9,643 bases of DNA from Betaproteobacteria bacterium HGW-Betaproteobacteria-20 (GCA_002842195.1 PHCL01000026.1:1-9643), one strand, 5' to 3'; positions 1 through 7,467 are shown, counted from the stretch's first letter. Numbers and translations: made by a program. The notes: generated by a model from the sequence alone, not told the origin.

Positions 1-1296
1 GGCATCCTGTACAACCACCAGTTCTGCATTATTCAAGGCTTCCAGCACATTGTTCAGGTCTGGCATGGAGTGCGCAGGATTGGTGCAGGCTATCCAAATT
101 GCTTTGATTTCACCACTTTTTACCGCATCAAACATTTCAATCGCGGTTTTTCCGGCGTTGGCAGGCACGCTTTGTACGCCCCAAAGTTTGGCGACTTCTG
201 CGCGATGTTCTGCGTTGGCTAAATCGCGATGGCCTGAGAGTAAATTGGCCATGCCGCCAACTTCACGCCCGCCCATGGCATTCGGCTGACCAGTGAGCGA
301 AAGCGGCCCAGCGCCGGGTTTGCCAATTTGGCCTGTGGCAAGGTGTAAGTTAATGAGCGCGGCGTTTTTATCTGTACCGTGAATAGACTGGTTCAAGCCT
401 TGGCAATACATCGATAAGCTTGGCCCTTTACCAAACCATTTGGCAGCGGTGATGATGTCGTCTTCTTTAATGCCGCAAATATCTGCCACCATTTTTGGCG
501 TGTATTCGCGCAGGGTTTCTTTCAGCGCGCTAAAACCATTGGTGTGCGCGTTGATATAAGCCATATCCAGCAGGCCTTCCCACAACATTACGTGTAACAT
601 GCCGTTAAATAGCGCAACATCGGTGCCAGGTAAAATTGCTAAATGTAAATCCGCAGCTTGTGCGGTATCGGTAAGGCGTGGGTCTACTACTATAATTTTC
701 AAAGCCGGATTTTTTGCTTTAGCATCTTCAATGCGGCGATAAATAATCGGGTGCGCGAAAGCGGTATTGCTACCGGCAATAAATAAACAATCAGCATAGT
801 CAATGTCTTCATAGCAGGCTGGCGGCGCATCCGCGCCTAGCGTGGCTTTGTAGCCTGTCACGGCAGAACTCATGCAAAGACGAGAATTAGTATCTACGTT
901 ATTCGTACCAATCAAGCCTTTGGCGAGTTTGTTAAATACGTAATAATCTTCTGTAAGCAATTGCCCGGAAATGTAAAATGCGACTGAATCTGCGCCGTAT
1001 TTTTCTATCGTTTGCGCGAATTTTTCTGCTAAATAATCGAGTGATTCGTCCCACGAAACACGTTTGCGCGTAGTTTCACGACTAAGCCGCATTTCCGGGT
1101 GAAGTGCGCGGTTATCCGGCTTGGCGCTTAAATGCAGGGTTGCGCCTTTGGTGCATAAACGGCCAAAATTGGCAGGGTGATCAGGGTCACCTTTTACGTG
1201 AATAATTTTGTCATGCCCATTTTCAGTCTTGGACTCAATAATCACCCCGCAGCCTACACCGCAGTAACAGCAGGTGGATTTGGTTTGTTTAATCAT
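1..1296 (-). CDS. nasA: Assimilatory nitrate reductase, molybdopterin catalytic subunit (N-terminal 432 aa, partial)
   Basis: Reduces nitrate to nitrite in the cytoplasm using a bis-MGD molybdenum cofactor and a [4Fe-4S] cluster. The frame is open from an ATG at 1296 to the left window edge with no stop. The visible protein begins MIKQTKSTCCYCGVGCG. It holds the N-terminal cluster motif C9-x2-C12-x3-C16 followed by C48 in GRLCTKG. Cys141, in NSRLCMSSAVTGYKATLGAD, is the expected molybdenum ligand of the NasA/NapA group. Later landmarks are SGQLLTEDYY, VVDPRLTDTA and GQPNAMGGREVGG. There is no twin-arginine signal peptide, which favours cytoplasmic NasA over periplasmic NapA. The start is preceded by GGTGA eight bases upstream; an in-frame GTG four codons earlier is the alternative. 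The gene follows nirD after 52 bases. Family members are roughly 700-900 aa, so about half is visible; whether a C-terminal [2Fe-2S] domain exists cannot be seen. Confidence 0.95.
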   Translation of the reverse strand, partial: MIKQTKSTCCYCGVGCGVIIESKTENGHDKIIHVKGDPDHPANFGRLCTKGATLHLSAKPDNRALHPEMRLSRETTRKRVSWDESLDYLAEKFAQTIEKYGADSVAFYISGQLLTEDYYVFNKLAKGLIGTNNVDTNSRLCMSSAVTGYKATLGADAPPACYEDIDYADCLFIAGSNTAFAHPIIYRRIEDAKAKNPALKIIVVDPRLTDTAQAADLHLAILPGTDVALFNGMLHVMLWEGLLDMAYINAHTNGFSALKETLREYTPKMVADICGIKEDDIITAAKWFGKGPSLSMYCQGLNQSIHGTDKNAALINLHLATGQIGKPGAGPLSLTGQPNAMGGREVGGMANLLSGHRDLANAEHRAEVAKLWGVQSVPANAGKTAIEMFDAVKSGEIKAIWIACTNPAHSMPDLNNVLEALNNAELVVVQDA

Positions 1297-1303
1297 ATTA
1301 TTT

Positions 1304-1335
1304 TTCACCGCGTCTCTGTATGTCTCTGTGGTGAA
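1304..1335. repeat. Short intergenic element: tandem GTCTCTGT pair inside a TTCACC/GGTGAA inverted repeat
   Basis: This lies between nirD and nasA. TTCACC (1304-1309) is mirrored by GGTGAA (1330-1335). Between them GTCTCTGT occurs twice (1312-1319 and 1322-1329) with a 10-base period. On the coding strand it reads as two ACAGAGAC units. From memory, ACAGAGACACAGAG-type strings recur in intergenic regions of many unrelated bacterial genomes, so this may be a copy of such an element; that was not checked. It also supplies the GGTGA that probably serves as ribosome binding site of nasA. Confidence 0.5.
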
Positions 1336-1348
1336 TGTTTTTTTAATT

Positions 1349-1678
1349 TCATTTTTTAATCTCTAAATACACTATGCCGTCTTCAACCTTAGTCTTAAAG
1401 CATGCCGTTTCGCCTACATCGGGTTCTTCAGCTTTGCCATCCCCCAGGCTGATTTTCCAGCTATGCAACGGGCAAGCCACTTTGTCACCATAGACTATAC
1501 CTTGCGACAATGGTCCGCCCTTGTGCGGGCAGGTGTTGTTAATGGCAAAAATGCGGTCATCTTCAGTGCGAAATACGCCAATATCGACATGTTCATTATT
1601 CCCGGCTTGCGTGCGCACGACGCGCGCACCCAATTTTGGTATTTCATCAAGCGGCGCTACTCTTACCCAATTACTCAT
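1349..1678 (-). CDS. nirD: Nitrite reductase small subunit, Rieske-type [2Fe-2S] protein
   Basis: This is the small subunit of the cytoplasmic NADH-dependent assimilatory nitrite reductase, partner of NirB, which reduces nitrite to ammonium. The protein is 109 aa, normal for NirD. It is a single Rieske-like domain with a complete cluster-binding set: C50-P-H52 in NNTCPHKGGP and C69-P-L-H72 in VACPLHSWK. Many enterobacterial NirD proteins have lost these residues, so this copy probably carries a real [2Fe-2S] cluster. The ATG at 1678 has AGGA eight bases upstream, which supports the start. The gene is separated from nirB by the transporter and kinase genes and is placed just before nasA, so the two reductases are joined in transcription here. 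A stand-alone Rieske ferredoxin is the alternative, but the context makes NirD much more likely. Confidence 0.93.
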   Translation of the reverse strand: MSNWVRVAPLDEIPKLGARVVRTQAGNNEHVDIGVFRTEDDRIFAINNTCPHKGGPLSQGIVYGDKVACPLHSWKISLGDGKAEEPDVGETACFKTKVEDGIVYLEIKK

Positions 1679-1767
1679 ATTTCATTTCCTAAATTAACGC
1701 TAAAAATTCTTACGGTCACTCTGACGGAGTTAATAACCCAGTTTTTGCAGGGCGGGCAGAAAATTTA

Positions 1768-1797
1768 CCCACGCGTTTACTAGCATCAAAACGTGGG
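1768..1797 (-). terminator. Hairpin with weak T-tract downstream of the kinase gene, possible terminator or attenuator
   Basis: CCCACG (1768-1773) pairs with CGTGGG (1792-1797). An alternative register with a small bulge also allows GTTT/AAAC pairing. On the minus strand the hairpin is followed by TAAATTTT, a weak T-tract. A second hairpin, GGCAA (1796-1800) with TTGCC (1808-1812), shares bases 1796-1797, so the two stems compete. The region lies 52 bases past the kinase stop and 90 bases before nirD. It could reduce read-through into nirD-nasA. I see no convincing sigma-70 or sigma-54 promoter in the rest of 1679-1848. Confidence 0.4.
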
Positions 1798-1848
1798 CAA
1801 AATAACCTTGCCGACCCTACAGAAAAACTTAAACCTGACCTGCTATCC

Positions 1849-3543
1849 TTATGAAACCACCAATAAATAAATTAACAATATATTCAAAATAAATGAAAAA
1901 ATTGCTATCCATTGCCATTTCAACAATCTTGCACGGGCAATTAACGGTGTACGGGCGGGCGCAAAAAGCGGCTTTAGTTCGCCATGTTCCAGGGCTAGCA
2001 GCATTTCTTCTGCGGTTTCAAACCGCTGTTTGACGTCGCGCGCAATGGCTTTAAGCACGATGTTTTCCAGCCATTGCGGAATATCCGGGCGATAGCGTGT
2101 GAGCGGAATAGGCTGGCCAAATTTTGGGTGTTGAAATGGTTCAATCTCGCCGTACGGATATTTACGTGTCAGCAGATGGTACAGCGTAACGCCCGCTGCA
2201 TAAATATCACTTTGTGGCGTTGCAGTCTCGCCTTCAAATAATTCCGGCGCCATAAAACTAGGTGTACCAGGGTTCTGCATGGCTTCAATACTGCCAACGC
2301 CGCTACTGAGCGCCACGCCTAAATCCAGAATACGCAGACGTTGGTCGCTGGAGACATGCACATTGGCCGGTTTGATGTCTCGGTGCACAATGTTCAAGCG
2401 GTGCAGTGCACCTATGCCGCGCATCATATCCAGCCCAATTTTGGCAACACCTGTCACTGTAAAGTGATGGCCGCTATCAAGACGTTGTTGTAGCGTAGCG
2501 CCTTCATACCAGCTCATCACGTAGTAAAGCTTGCTGCGTTTTTCTACTGACACAGGAAGCACTTGTGGCACATATTGTGAAACCACGCGCTTTGCCAGCC
2601 ACTCTTCATTCAGCAAGCCATTGCAGCTATCAGTATCTGTGGCTAATAGTGGTTGCAGGGTTTTTAATACAAAAAATTGTTTTGTGCCTATGTGGCGCAC
2701 TTTATAAAGCAAACTGGCACGTGATTCGTGCAGAATTTCGACTACTTCAAAGTCATCAATCACTTCGCCAATATTGAGTTTATTTGGCACACTTAAATGT
2801 TTGCCGCCCGCCAGTAATTCCGTGAGCGTATCTTCACCCAACTGGGTGATTTTAACGGCAACCGCAGTGCTGTTGTCTGCGCTGCCTTGCGCTATGGCAG
2901 TTTTGGTCAGGTGGTCACACATCATTTGCGGACTGTCATACAGACCAAGTGTTTTATGAATCTTTTGCTCACCCAGCGCATCCCACACACCATCGCTCAT
3001 CAGGGCGAATATATCGCCCACCTGCAAACTACCTTCAGCAAAATCAACCTCTAAATGTCGATCCAAACCGACCGCACGCTTGAGTACATGGCGCATATCG
3101 GGACTGTCCCACACGTGGTCCGTGGTGAGCTGTTTTAATGAGCCGTCTCGCAGCAAATAAATGCGCGTGTCGCCTACATGCGCAAAATAATAACGCTGGC
3201 CGCGTAACAATAACAAAGACAGCGTAGTGGCCATGCCTGTCATATTGCGGTTGGCGTTAGCCTGCGAAATCACCCAGCGGTTAGCTGCAGTAAGCACTTT
3301 ATCGAGCGAGGCCAGCGGCTCCCAAGTGTCCGGTGTGGCATAGTAGTCAGCACATACGGTGCGCACTGTCATTTCACTTGCTTCGCCGCCACCGGCATTG
3401 CCACTCACGCCATCGGCCACAGCAATAAGCGCACCTTTAATGCTCAACTGCTCTTTTACCGGAGTAACGACACCCACGTAATCTTCATTACGCGGGCGTG
3501 GCCCGGTTAAGCTGGACTGACCTAAATCAAACTTAAGTGACAT
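1849..3543 (-). CDS. Bifunctional PP2C-type phosphatase / Ser-Thr protein kinase with C-terminal membrane anchor
   Basis: The 564-aa protein fuses two opposing activities. Residues 1-235 form a PP2C-type phosphatase with its metal-binding motifs present: RPRNED (16-21), VADGVSG (D44-G45), GDTRIY (D125), SDGVWD (D184) and DNS (D223). Residues about 263-520 form a Hanks-type kinase: catalytic Lys294 (FFVLK), HRDIKPAN (D389, N394), DLG at 407-409 in place of DFG, GTPSFMAPE, SDIYAAG (D446) and Arg507. The glycine-rich loop is degenerate (LHESRAS, about 271-277, no GxGxxG). Residues about 543-563 are a hydrophobic helix after basic residues, a tail anchor leaving both domains in the cytoplasm. The ATG lies 2 nt after the transporter stop and has no clear Shine-Dalgarno, so translational coupling is likely. 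Kinase genes of this kind occur in nitrate assimilation clusters of other proteobacteria (recalled from Pseudomonas). The substrate is unknown; the adjacent nitrate transporter or nitrite reductase are candidates by inference. Confidence 0.93.
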   Translation of the reverse strand: MSLKFDLGQSSLTGPRPRNEDYVGVVTPVKEQLSIKGALIAVADGVSGNAGGGEASEMTVRTVCADYYATPDTWEPLASLDKVLTAANRWVISQANANRNMTGMATTLSLLLLRGQRYYFAHVGDTRIYLLRDGSLKQLTTDHVWDSPDMRHVLKRAVGLDRHLEVDFAEGSLQVGDIFALMSDGVWDALGEQKIHKTLGLYDSPQMMCDHLTKTAIAQGSADNSTAVAVKITQLGEDTLTELLAGGKHLSVPNKLNIGEVIDDFEVVEILHESRASLLYKVRHIGTKQFFVLKTLQPLLATDTDSCNGLLNEEWLAKRVVSQYVPQVLPVSVEKRSKLYYVMSWYEGATLQQRLDSGHHFTVTGVAKIGLDMMRGIGALHRLNIVHRDIKPANVHVSSDQRLRILDLGVALSSGVGSIEAMQNPGTPSFMAPELFEGETATPQSDIYAAGVTLYHLLTRKYPYGEIEPFQHPKFGQPIPLTRYRPDIPQWLENIVLKAIARDVKQRFETAEEMLLALEHGELKPLFAPARTPLIARARLLKWQWIAIFSFILNILLIYLLVVS

Positions 3544-3545
3544 AT

Positions 3546-4757
3546 TTAAACTTTTGCAGCCGTTACCGCTGCACTGCCCCAGGTAGTACGCCAGCGAGTT
3601 TTAACGCCCATTAAACCTATTGTGGCAAATACCGCCAAGCCTGCAAAAATCATCAGGCCAATCTGGTAACTGCCGGTGCTTTGTTTAAAGTAGCCTAAAC
3701 TTGCTGCCAGGTAAAAACCACCCACACCACCTGCCATACCTACCAAGCCTGTCATTACGCCAATTTCCTTACGGAAGCGTTGTGGTACCAATTGAAATAC
3801 TGCGCCGTTGCCCATGCCGAGTATCGCCATCGTGGGGATGATAATAGCCAGTGCTAACTGATAAGTGGGCTGACCAAAACTCATGACTAACAATAATACG
3901 GCAGCCAGACTGTACATGACGAGCAGGGTGCGGATGCCGCCAATGCGGTCGGCAATCATGCCGCCAATTGGGCGTACCAGCGAGCCTGCAAATACGGCAG
4001 CAGCAGTACAATAGCCGGCTTTAACTGCGCCTAAACTGTACAGATCATTAAAGTAAATAGTGAGACTTGAAGCCAAACCCACAAAACCTCCAAAGGTTAC
4101 ACTGTAAAAAAACATAAACCACCAGGCATCTTTGTCTTTCAAAATTGCTGCGTATTGACTTAAAGACTTGGCCGGCGGGGTATCCGGGCTATCTTTAGCA
4201 AAAATCATGTACACCGCCAGTGCGAACCCTAGCGGAATTAACGCTAAGCCAAATACATTGTTCCAACCATACGCCACTGCCAGGCTGGGCGCAAATAAAG
4301 CCGCGAATACAGTGCCTGAATTACCCGCGCCCGCAATACCTAGCGCAGTACCCTGATGCTCGGGCGGATACCAGCGGCTAGCCAGCGGCAGCGCCACGGC
4401 AAAAGCTGCGCCTGCGAAGCCTAAACCTAAGCCCAGCATTAAACTTTGTTGAAAGGTTTCAATGCCATGCAGCCAGGCTAGCGTCAAACTTAAAATCACA
4501 ATGATTTGCCCGATTAGACCCGCCATTTTTGGTTTGATTTGATCCACTAATACGCCCATCACAATGCGTAGCAATGCGCCTGCCAATACCGGCGTTGCCA
4601 CCATTAAACCTTTTTGTGATGGGGAGAGTTGTAAATCCGTCGCCATTTGCACGGCCAAAGGGCCAAGCAGCACCCACACCATAAAACTTAAATCAAAATA
4701 CAAAAATGCCGAGAGCAACGTGGGCGTGTGGCCTGCTTTCCAGAAACTGCTTTTCAT
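3546..4757 (-). CDS. narK: MFS nitrate/nitrite transporter, NarK/NasA (NNP) family
   Basis: This is an inner-membrane carrier for nitrate and possibly nitrite. The protein is 403 aa with about 12 hydrophobic segments, the short bacterial form without an extra loop domain. The nitrate-signature glycine motifs are present in both halves: GIAGAGNSGTVFAALFAPS (140-158) and GLVGMAGGVGGFY (337-349). Arg64 in the second helix (GALLRIVMG) and Arg262 in a mid-protein helix (LVRPIGGMIADRIGG) match the positions expected for the paired substrate-binding arginines of NarK-type proteins. The ATG at 4757 has AAGGGAA about six bases upstream. It is 167 bases from nirB, across a repeat-containing spacer, and 2 nt from the downstream kinase gene. 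In an assimilation cluster it most likely imports nitrate; nitrite exchange cannot be excluded. Confidence 0.93.
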   Translation of the reverse strand: MKSSFWKAGHTPTLLSAFLYFDLSFMVWVLLGPLAVQMATDLQLSPSQKGLMVATPVLAGALLRIVMGVLVDQIKPKMAGLIGQIIVILSLTLAWLHGIETFQQSLMLGLGLGFAGAAFAVALPLASRWYPPEHQGTALGIAGAGNSGTVFAALFAPSLAVAYGWNNVFGLALIPLGFALAVYMIFAKDSPDTPPAKSLSQYAAILKDKDAWWFMFFYSVTFGGFVGLASSLTIYFNDLYSLGAVKAGYCTAAAVFAGSLVRPIGGMIADRIGGIRTLLVMYSLAAVLLLVMSFGQPTYQLALAIIIPTMAILGMGNGAVFQLVPQRFRKEIGVMTGLVGMAGGVGGFYLAASLGYFKQSTGSYQIGLMIFAGLAVFATIGLMGVKTRWRTTWGSAAVTAAKV

Positions 4758-4794
4758 TGGGATTCCCTTAAAAATGATACGAATTAAATTTGAG

Positions 4795-4867
4795 TGTAGG
4801 AGTGCAATTTATTGCGCGAATTGCAGCTAATTAACCATTCATTCGCGCAATAAATTGCGCTCCTACA
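4795..4867. repeat. REPIN-like element: two inverted REP-like units
   Basis: Two 27-base arms (4795-4821 and 4841-4867) are inverted copies with a single difference and a 19-base spacer. Each arm carries a GTAGGAG-type head followed by a small internal palindrome, GCAAT-TT-ATTGC. GTAGGAG heads are typical of REP sequences mobilised by RAYT (REP-associated tyrosine) transposases, known best from Pseudomonas. Two such units in inverse orientation are what is called a REPIN. In RNA it would form a very stable 27-bp stem between nirB and the transporter gene, which could stabilise the nirB message or reduce downstream expression. No RAYT gene is in the window. Confidence 0.75.
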
Positions 4868-4873
4868 TACGAC

Positions 4874-4900
4874 TTTTCAAGTGCTTCAGCACTTAGAAAA
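4874..4900. repeat. Second stem-loop next to the REPIN-like element
   Basis: AAGTGC-TTCA-GCACTT (4879-4894) is a perfect 6-bp stem with a 4-base loop. TTTTC (4874-4878) and GAAAA (4896-4900) extend it with one bulged A. It starts 25 bases after the nirB stop on the coding strand. The sequence after it in either direction is not T-rich enough for a standard intrinsic terminator. It may be part of a composite repeat unit together with the REPIN-like element. Confidence 0.5.
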
Positions 4901-4924
4901 TCGGAGTGCCCGTGGTACAGGGTT

Positions 4925-7381
4925 CTACACCGTAATGGTTTCAAACTCTTTGTGGTTTTCGCGGTTTTGTACACGCTCACCCCAGGGCTCAATTGCGCCT
5001 TGCAGGGCATATAACAAGCGTTCGTAAGCCGCCTTGCGGCCATCTGCATCTTCCATCACGCGCTGTTTTACATATTCCAAGCCAACACGCTCTATCCAAT
5101 GCACGGTACGGTCTAAATAGCGTGCTTCTTCGCGATAAATTTGAATAAATGCGCCTGAGTATTCCAGTACTTCGTCTGAAGTTTTTACTTTGCATAAAAA
5201 CTGCGCTACTTCTGTTTTAATACCGCCGTTACCGCCAACGTAAATTTCCCAGCCTGAATCTACGCCGATAACACCCACGTCTTTAATGCCGGATTCGGCA
5301 CAATTTCTAGGGCAACCTGATACGGCAAATTTAACCTTGTGTGGCGCCCACATGTGGTCAAAGGCTTTTTCAATATCAATGCCCATCTGGGTGGAGTTTT
5401 GTGTGCCAAAACGACAGAACTCAGAACCTACACAGGTTTTTACAGTACGAATTCCCTTGGCGTAAGCATAGCCGGATGGCATATCCAGGTCTTTCCACAT
5501 GCCTACCAAATCTTCTTTTTTTACACCTAATAAGTCGATGCGCTGACCACCGGTCACTTTCACCATGGGCACGGCATATTTATCTGCCACATCGGCAATT
5601 TTGCGGAGTTGGCTTGGCGTAGTTACGCCGCCATACATACGCGGAATCACCGAATAAGTGCCGTCCTTTTGAATATTGGCGTGTACACGTTCGTTAATAA
5701 AGCGGGATTGCGGATCATCCACCGCCTCGTGCGGCCAGGTAGAAAGTAGATAATAATTTAACGCCGGTCTGCAAGTAGCGCAACCATTGGGTGTGCGCCA
5801 GCCCATGCCTTTCATGGCATCAGGAATATTCAGGTATTTATGCGTACGGATTTCTGCGCGTACTTCTTCATGGTTTTTGTCTGTACAGCCACATACCGCT
5901 TTGCTGGTGGATGGTGGCGCATAACCGCCACCCAATGTACTCGCCAGAATCTGTTCAACCAGGCCAACACAAGAGCCACAACTGGAGCCTGCTTTGGTTT
6001 GTTTTTTTACATCATCAATGGTGAATAGGCCGTGATCCTGAATGGCTTTTACAATGGTGCCTTTGCACACACCGTTACATCCGCACACTTCCATTTCATT
6101 GGTCATGGCGGCGGCTTTGTCCTGACCCTGGTGGCCAGTATTGCCGAGTGAATCCTGTCCAAACATAAGGGAATCGCGAATCTCGTGAATCGCTTTTCCG
6201 TCTCTAAGCATTTGAAAATACCACGAACCATCCGCGGTATCCCCATAAAGCACGCCGCCAATGATTTTGTCATTTTTGATAACGAGTTTTTTGTAAATCC
6301 CGCCAACTGCATCGTGTAAAACTATTTCTTCGCGGCCATCATCCGCTTCATGGCTGCCTGCAAAATCGCCAGCGCTGAATAAATCAATCCCTGTTACTTT
6401 TAGCTTGGTTGAAGTGACCGAGCCTTTATAGATGCCAATACCAAAGTTAGCCAAATGCGTCGCGCACACTTTTGCCATTTCAAACAGCGGTGCCACCAAG
6501 CCATAAGAAATGCCGCGATGTGCCACACATTCGCCTACGGCATAAATGCGTGGGTCGTAGGTTTGCATGGTGTCATTGACCACAATACCTTTATTACAGT
6601 AAATTCCGGCAGATTCCGCCAATGCAAAGTTAGGGCGTATTCCTACTGCCATCACAACCAGATCCGCAGGAATTTCTAAGCCATCGGTAAAACGTACTGT
6701 TTTTACACGACCGCCGGTTACTGCATCAGAGCCATCGCCAATCAATAACTCAGTATTTTTTTTCAGTAAAAAGTTGAGGCCTTTGGCCTCCAGGTTTTTT
6801 TGCAACATCTTGCCTGCGGTTTTATCCAGTTGCTTTTCCAGCAGCCATTCATTTTTATGTACCACCGTGACTTCCATGCCCTGTATTTTCAGGCCATTAG
6901 CCGCTTCCAGGCCAAGCAAGCCGCCGCCAATGACTACCGCATGTTTATGCAGTTTGGCAGCTTCTATCATATCGTTAGTGTCTTTAATATCACGATAACC
7001 CAGCACACCAGCTAACTCTTTACCCGGGATAGGCGGCATAAAAGGCTTGGAGCCAGTAGCAAGTAACAATCTGTCGTATTCTGCACTGGTGCCATCTTCG
7101 GCATAAACCACGCGGTTTTTACGATCGATTTTGTTAATGCGCGCACTGGTATGCAGCGTGATGTTATTCTCGGCATACCATTCACGCGTATTCAAAATAA
7201 TATCGTTAATGGTTTGCTCATTCGCCAGCACGGGCGAAAGCATGATGCGGTTGTAATTCGGGTAAGGCTCGTCGCCAAACACGGTGATGTCATAAATGTC
7301 AGGCGCGATTTTCAGCAGTTCTTCCACCACGCGCATGCCGGCCATGCCATTACCCACTACTACTAATTTCATTTTTTGCAT
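4925..7381 (-). CDS. nirB: Assimilatory nitrite reductase [NAD(P)H], large subunit
   Basis: Catalyses six-electron reduction of nitrite to ammonium in the cytoplasm, with NirD. The protein is 818 aa, close to the usual 800-850. Residues 1-320 form the FAD/NAD(P)H oxidoreductase part, with VVVGNGMAGMRVVEE (7-21) and VVIGGGLLGLEAA (149-161) dinucleotide-binding loops. A BFD-like [2Fe-2S] region follows, with C433-x-C435 and C468-x2-C471, then a second similar set, C497-x-C499 and C534-x2-C537. The C-terminal sulfite/nitrite reductase part binds siroheme and [4Fe-4S] through C650-x5-C656 and C690-x3-C694. Two start codons are close together (7381 and, three codons on, 7372). Neither has a good Shine-Dalgarno, so the exact start is uncertain and translation may be weak or assisted. 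It is the first gene after the sigma-54 promoter at 7422-7437. Its partner nirD lies three genes downstream rather than adjacent. Confidence 0.97.
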   Translation of the reverse strand: MQKMKLVVVGNGMAGMRVVEELLKIAPDIYDITVFGDEPYPNYNRIMLSPVLANEQTINDIILNTREWYAENNITLHTSARINKIDRKNRVVYAEDGTSAEYDRLLLATGSKPFMPPIPGKELAGVLGYRDIKDTNDMIEAAKLHKHAVVIGGGLLGLEAANGLKIQGMEVTVVHKNEWLLEKQLDKTAGKMLQKNLEAKGLNFLLKKNTELLIGDGSDAVTGGRVKTVRFTDGLEIPADLVVMAVGIRPNFALAESAGIYCNKGIVVNDTMQTYDPRIYAVGECVAHRGISYGLVAPLFEMAKVCATHLANFGIGIYKGSVTSTKLKVTGIDLFSAGDFAGSHEADDGREEIVLHDAVGGIYKKLVIKNDKIIGGVLYGDTADGSWYFQMLRDGKAIHEIRDSLMFGQDSLGNTGHQGQDKAAAMTNEMEVCGCNGVCKGTIVKAIQDHGLFTIDDVKKQTKAGSSCGSCVGLVEQILASTLGGGYAPPSTSKAVCGCTDKNHEEVRAEIRTHKYLNIPDAMKGMGWRTPNGCATCRPALNYYLLSTWPHEAVDDPQSRFINERVHANIQKDGTYSVIPRMYGGVTTPSQLRKIADVADKYAVPMVKVTGGQRIDLLGVKKEDLVGMWKDLDMPSGYAYAKGIRTVKTCVGSEFCRFGTQNSTQMGIDIEKAFDHMWAPHKVKFAVSGCPRNCAESGIKDVGVIGVDSGWEIYVGGNGGIKTEVAQFLCKVKTSDEVLEYSGAFIQIYREEARYLDRTVHWIERVGLEYVKQRVMEDADGRKAAYERLLYALQGAIEPWGERVQNRENHKEFETITV

Positions 7382-7421
7382 AAAATTCAGAATTTATATT
7401 GATTAAACATATGGTCTATAA

Positions 7422-7437
7422 AGCAAAAGGCATGCCT
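7422..7437 (-). promoter_or_regulatory. Sigma-54 (-24/-12) promoter of nirB
   Basis: On the minus strand the sequence reads AGGCATGCCTTTTGCT. It matches the sigma-54 consensus TGGCAC-N5-TTGCW at the essential GG and GC, which are exactly 12 bases apart. The predicted transcript starts near 7411, giving a leader of about 30 bases before the nirB ATG. NtrC-like sites lie about 85 and 115 bases upstream of that start, the normal distance for this promoter class. Confidence 0.75.
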
Positions 7438-7454
7438 TAAATAAAGCTAAATAT

Positions 7455-7467
7455 ATTCAATAGGTTA
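7455..7467. promoter_or_regulatory. Possible IHF site between NtrC sites and sigma-54 promoter
   Basis: ATTCAATAGGTTA on the plus strand matches the IHF consensus WATCAANNNNTTR with one mismatch. It sits in AT-rich DNA between the enhancer-like sites and the promoter, where IHF commonly bends DNA at NtrC-dependent promoters. One-mismatch matches occur by chance in AT-rich DNA, so this depends on context. A short palindrome, ACGATTATCGT (7467-7477), directly abuts it. Confidence 0.35.

Noticed and set aside
1305..1352. 15-codon open frame starting in an ATGA overlap with the nirD stop
   Set aside because: It is too short and consists of the repeat element, and no separate ribosome binding site is seen. 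A leader peptide cannot be excluded but nothing supports it.
1463..1783. Plus-strand 106-aa open frame opposite nirD
   Set aside because: It is antisense to nirD, whose Rieske residues are intact, and it has no recognisable domain.
1796..1815. Possible sigma-54 promoter before nirD (GGCA...TTGCC)
   Set aside because: The GG and GC are 14 bases apart instead of 12, so it fails the strict spacing; hairpin pairing explains the symmetry better.
4795..4867. The large inverted repeat as an intrinsic terminator or CRISPR repeat
   Set aside because: There is no T-run after either arm and only two inverted units. The GTAGGAG heads and internal palindromes fit REP/REPIN better.
4831..5049. Minus-strand 72-aa open frame across the nirB end and the REPIN-like repeat
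   Set aside because: It overlaps nirB in another frame, its C-terminal part is translated repeat DNA, and it resembles no known protein.
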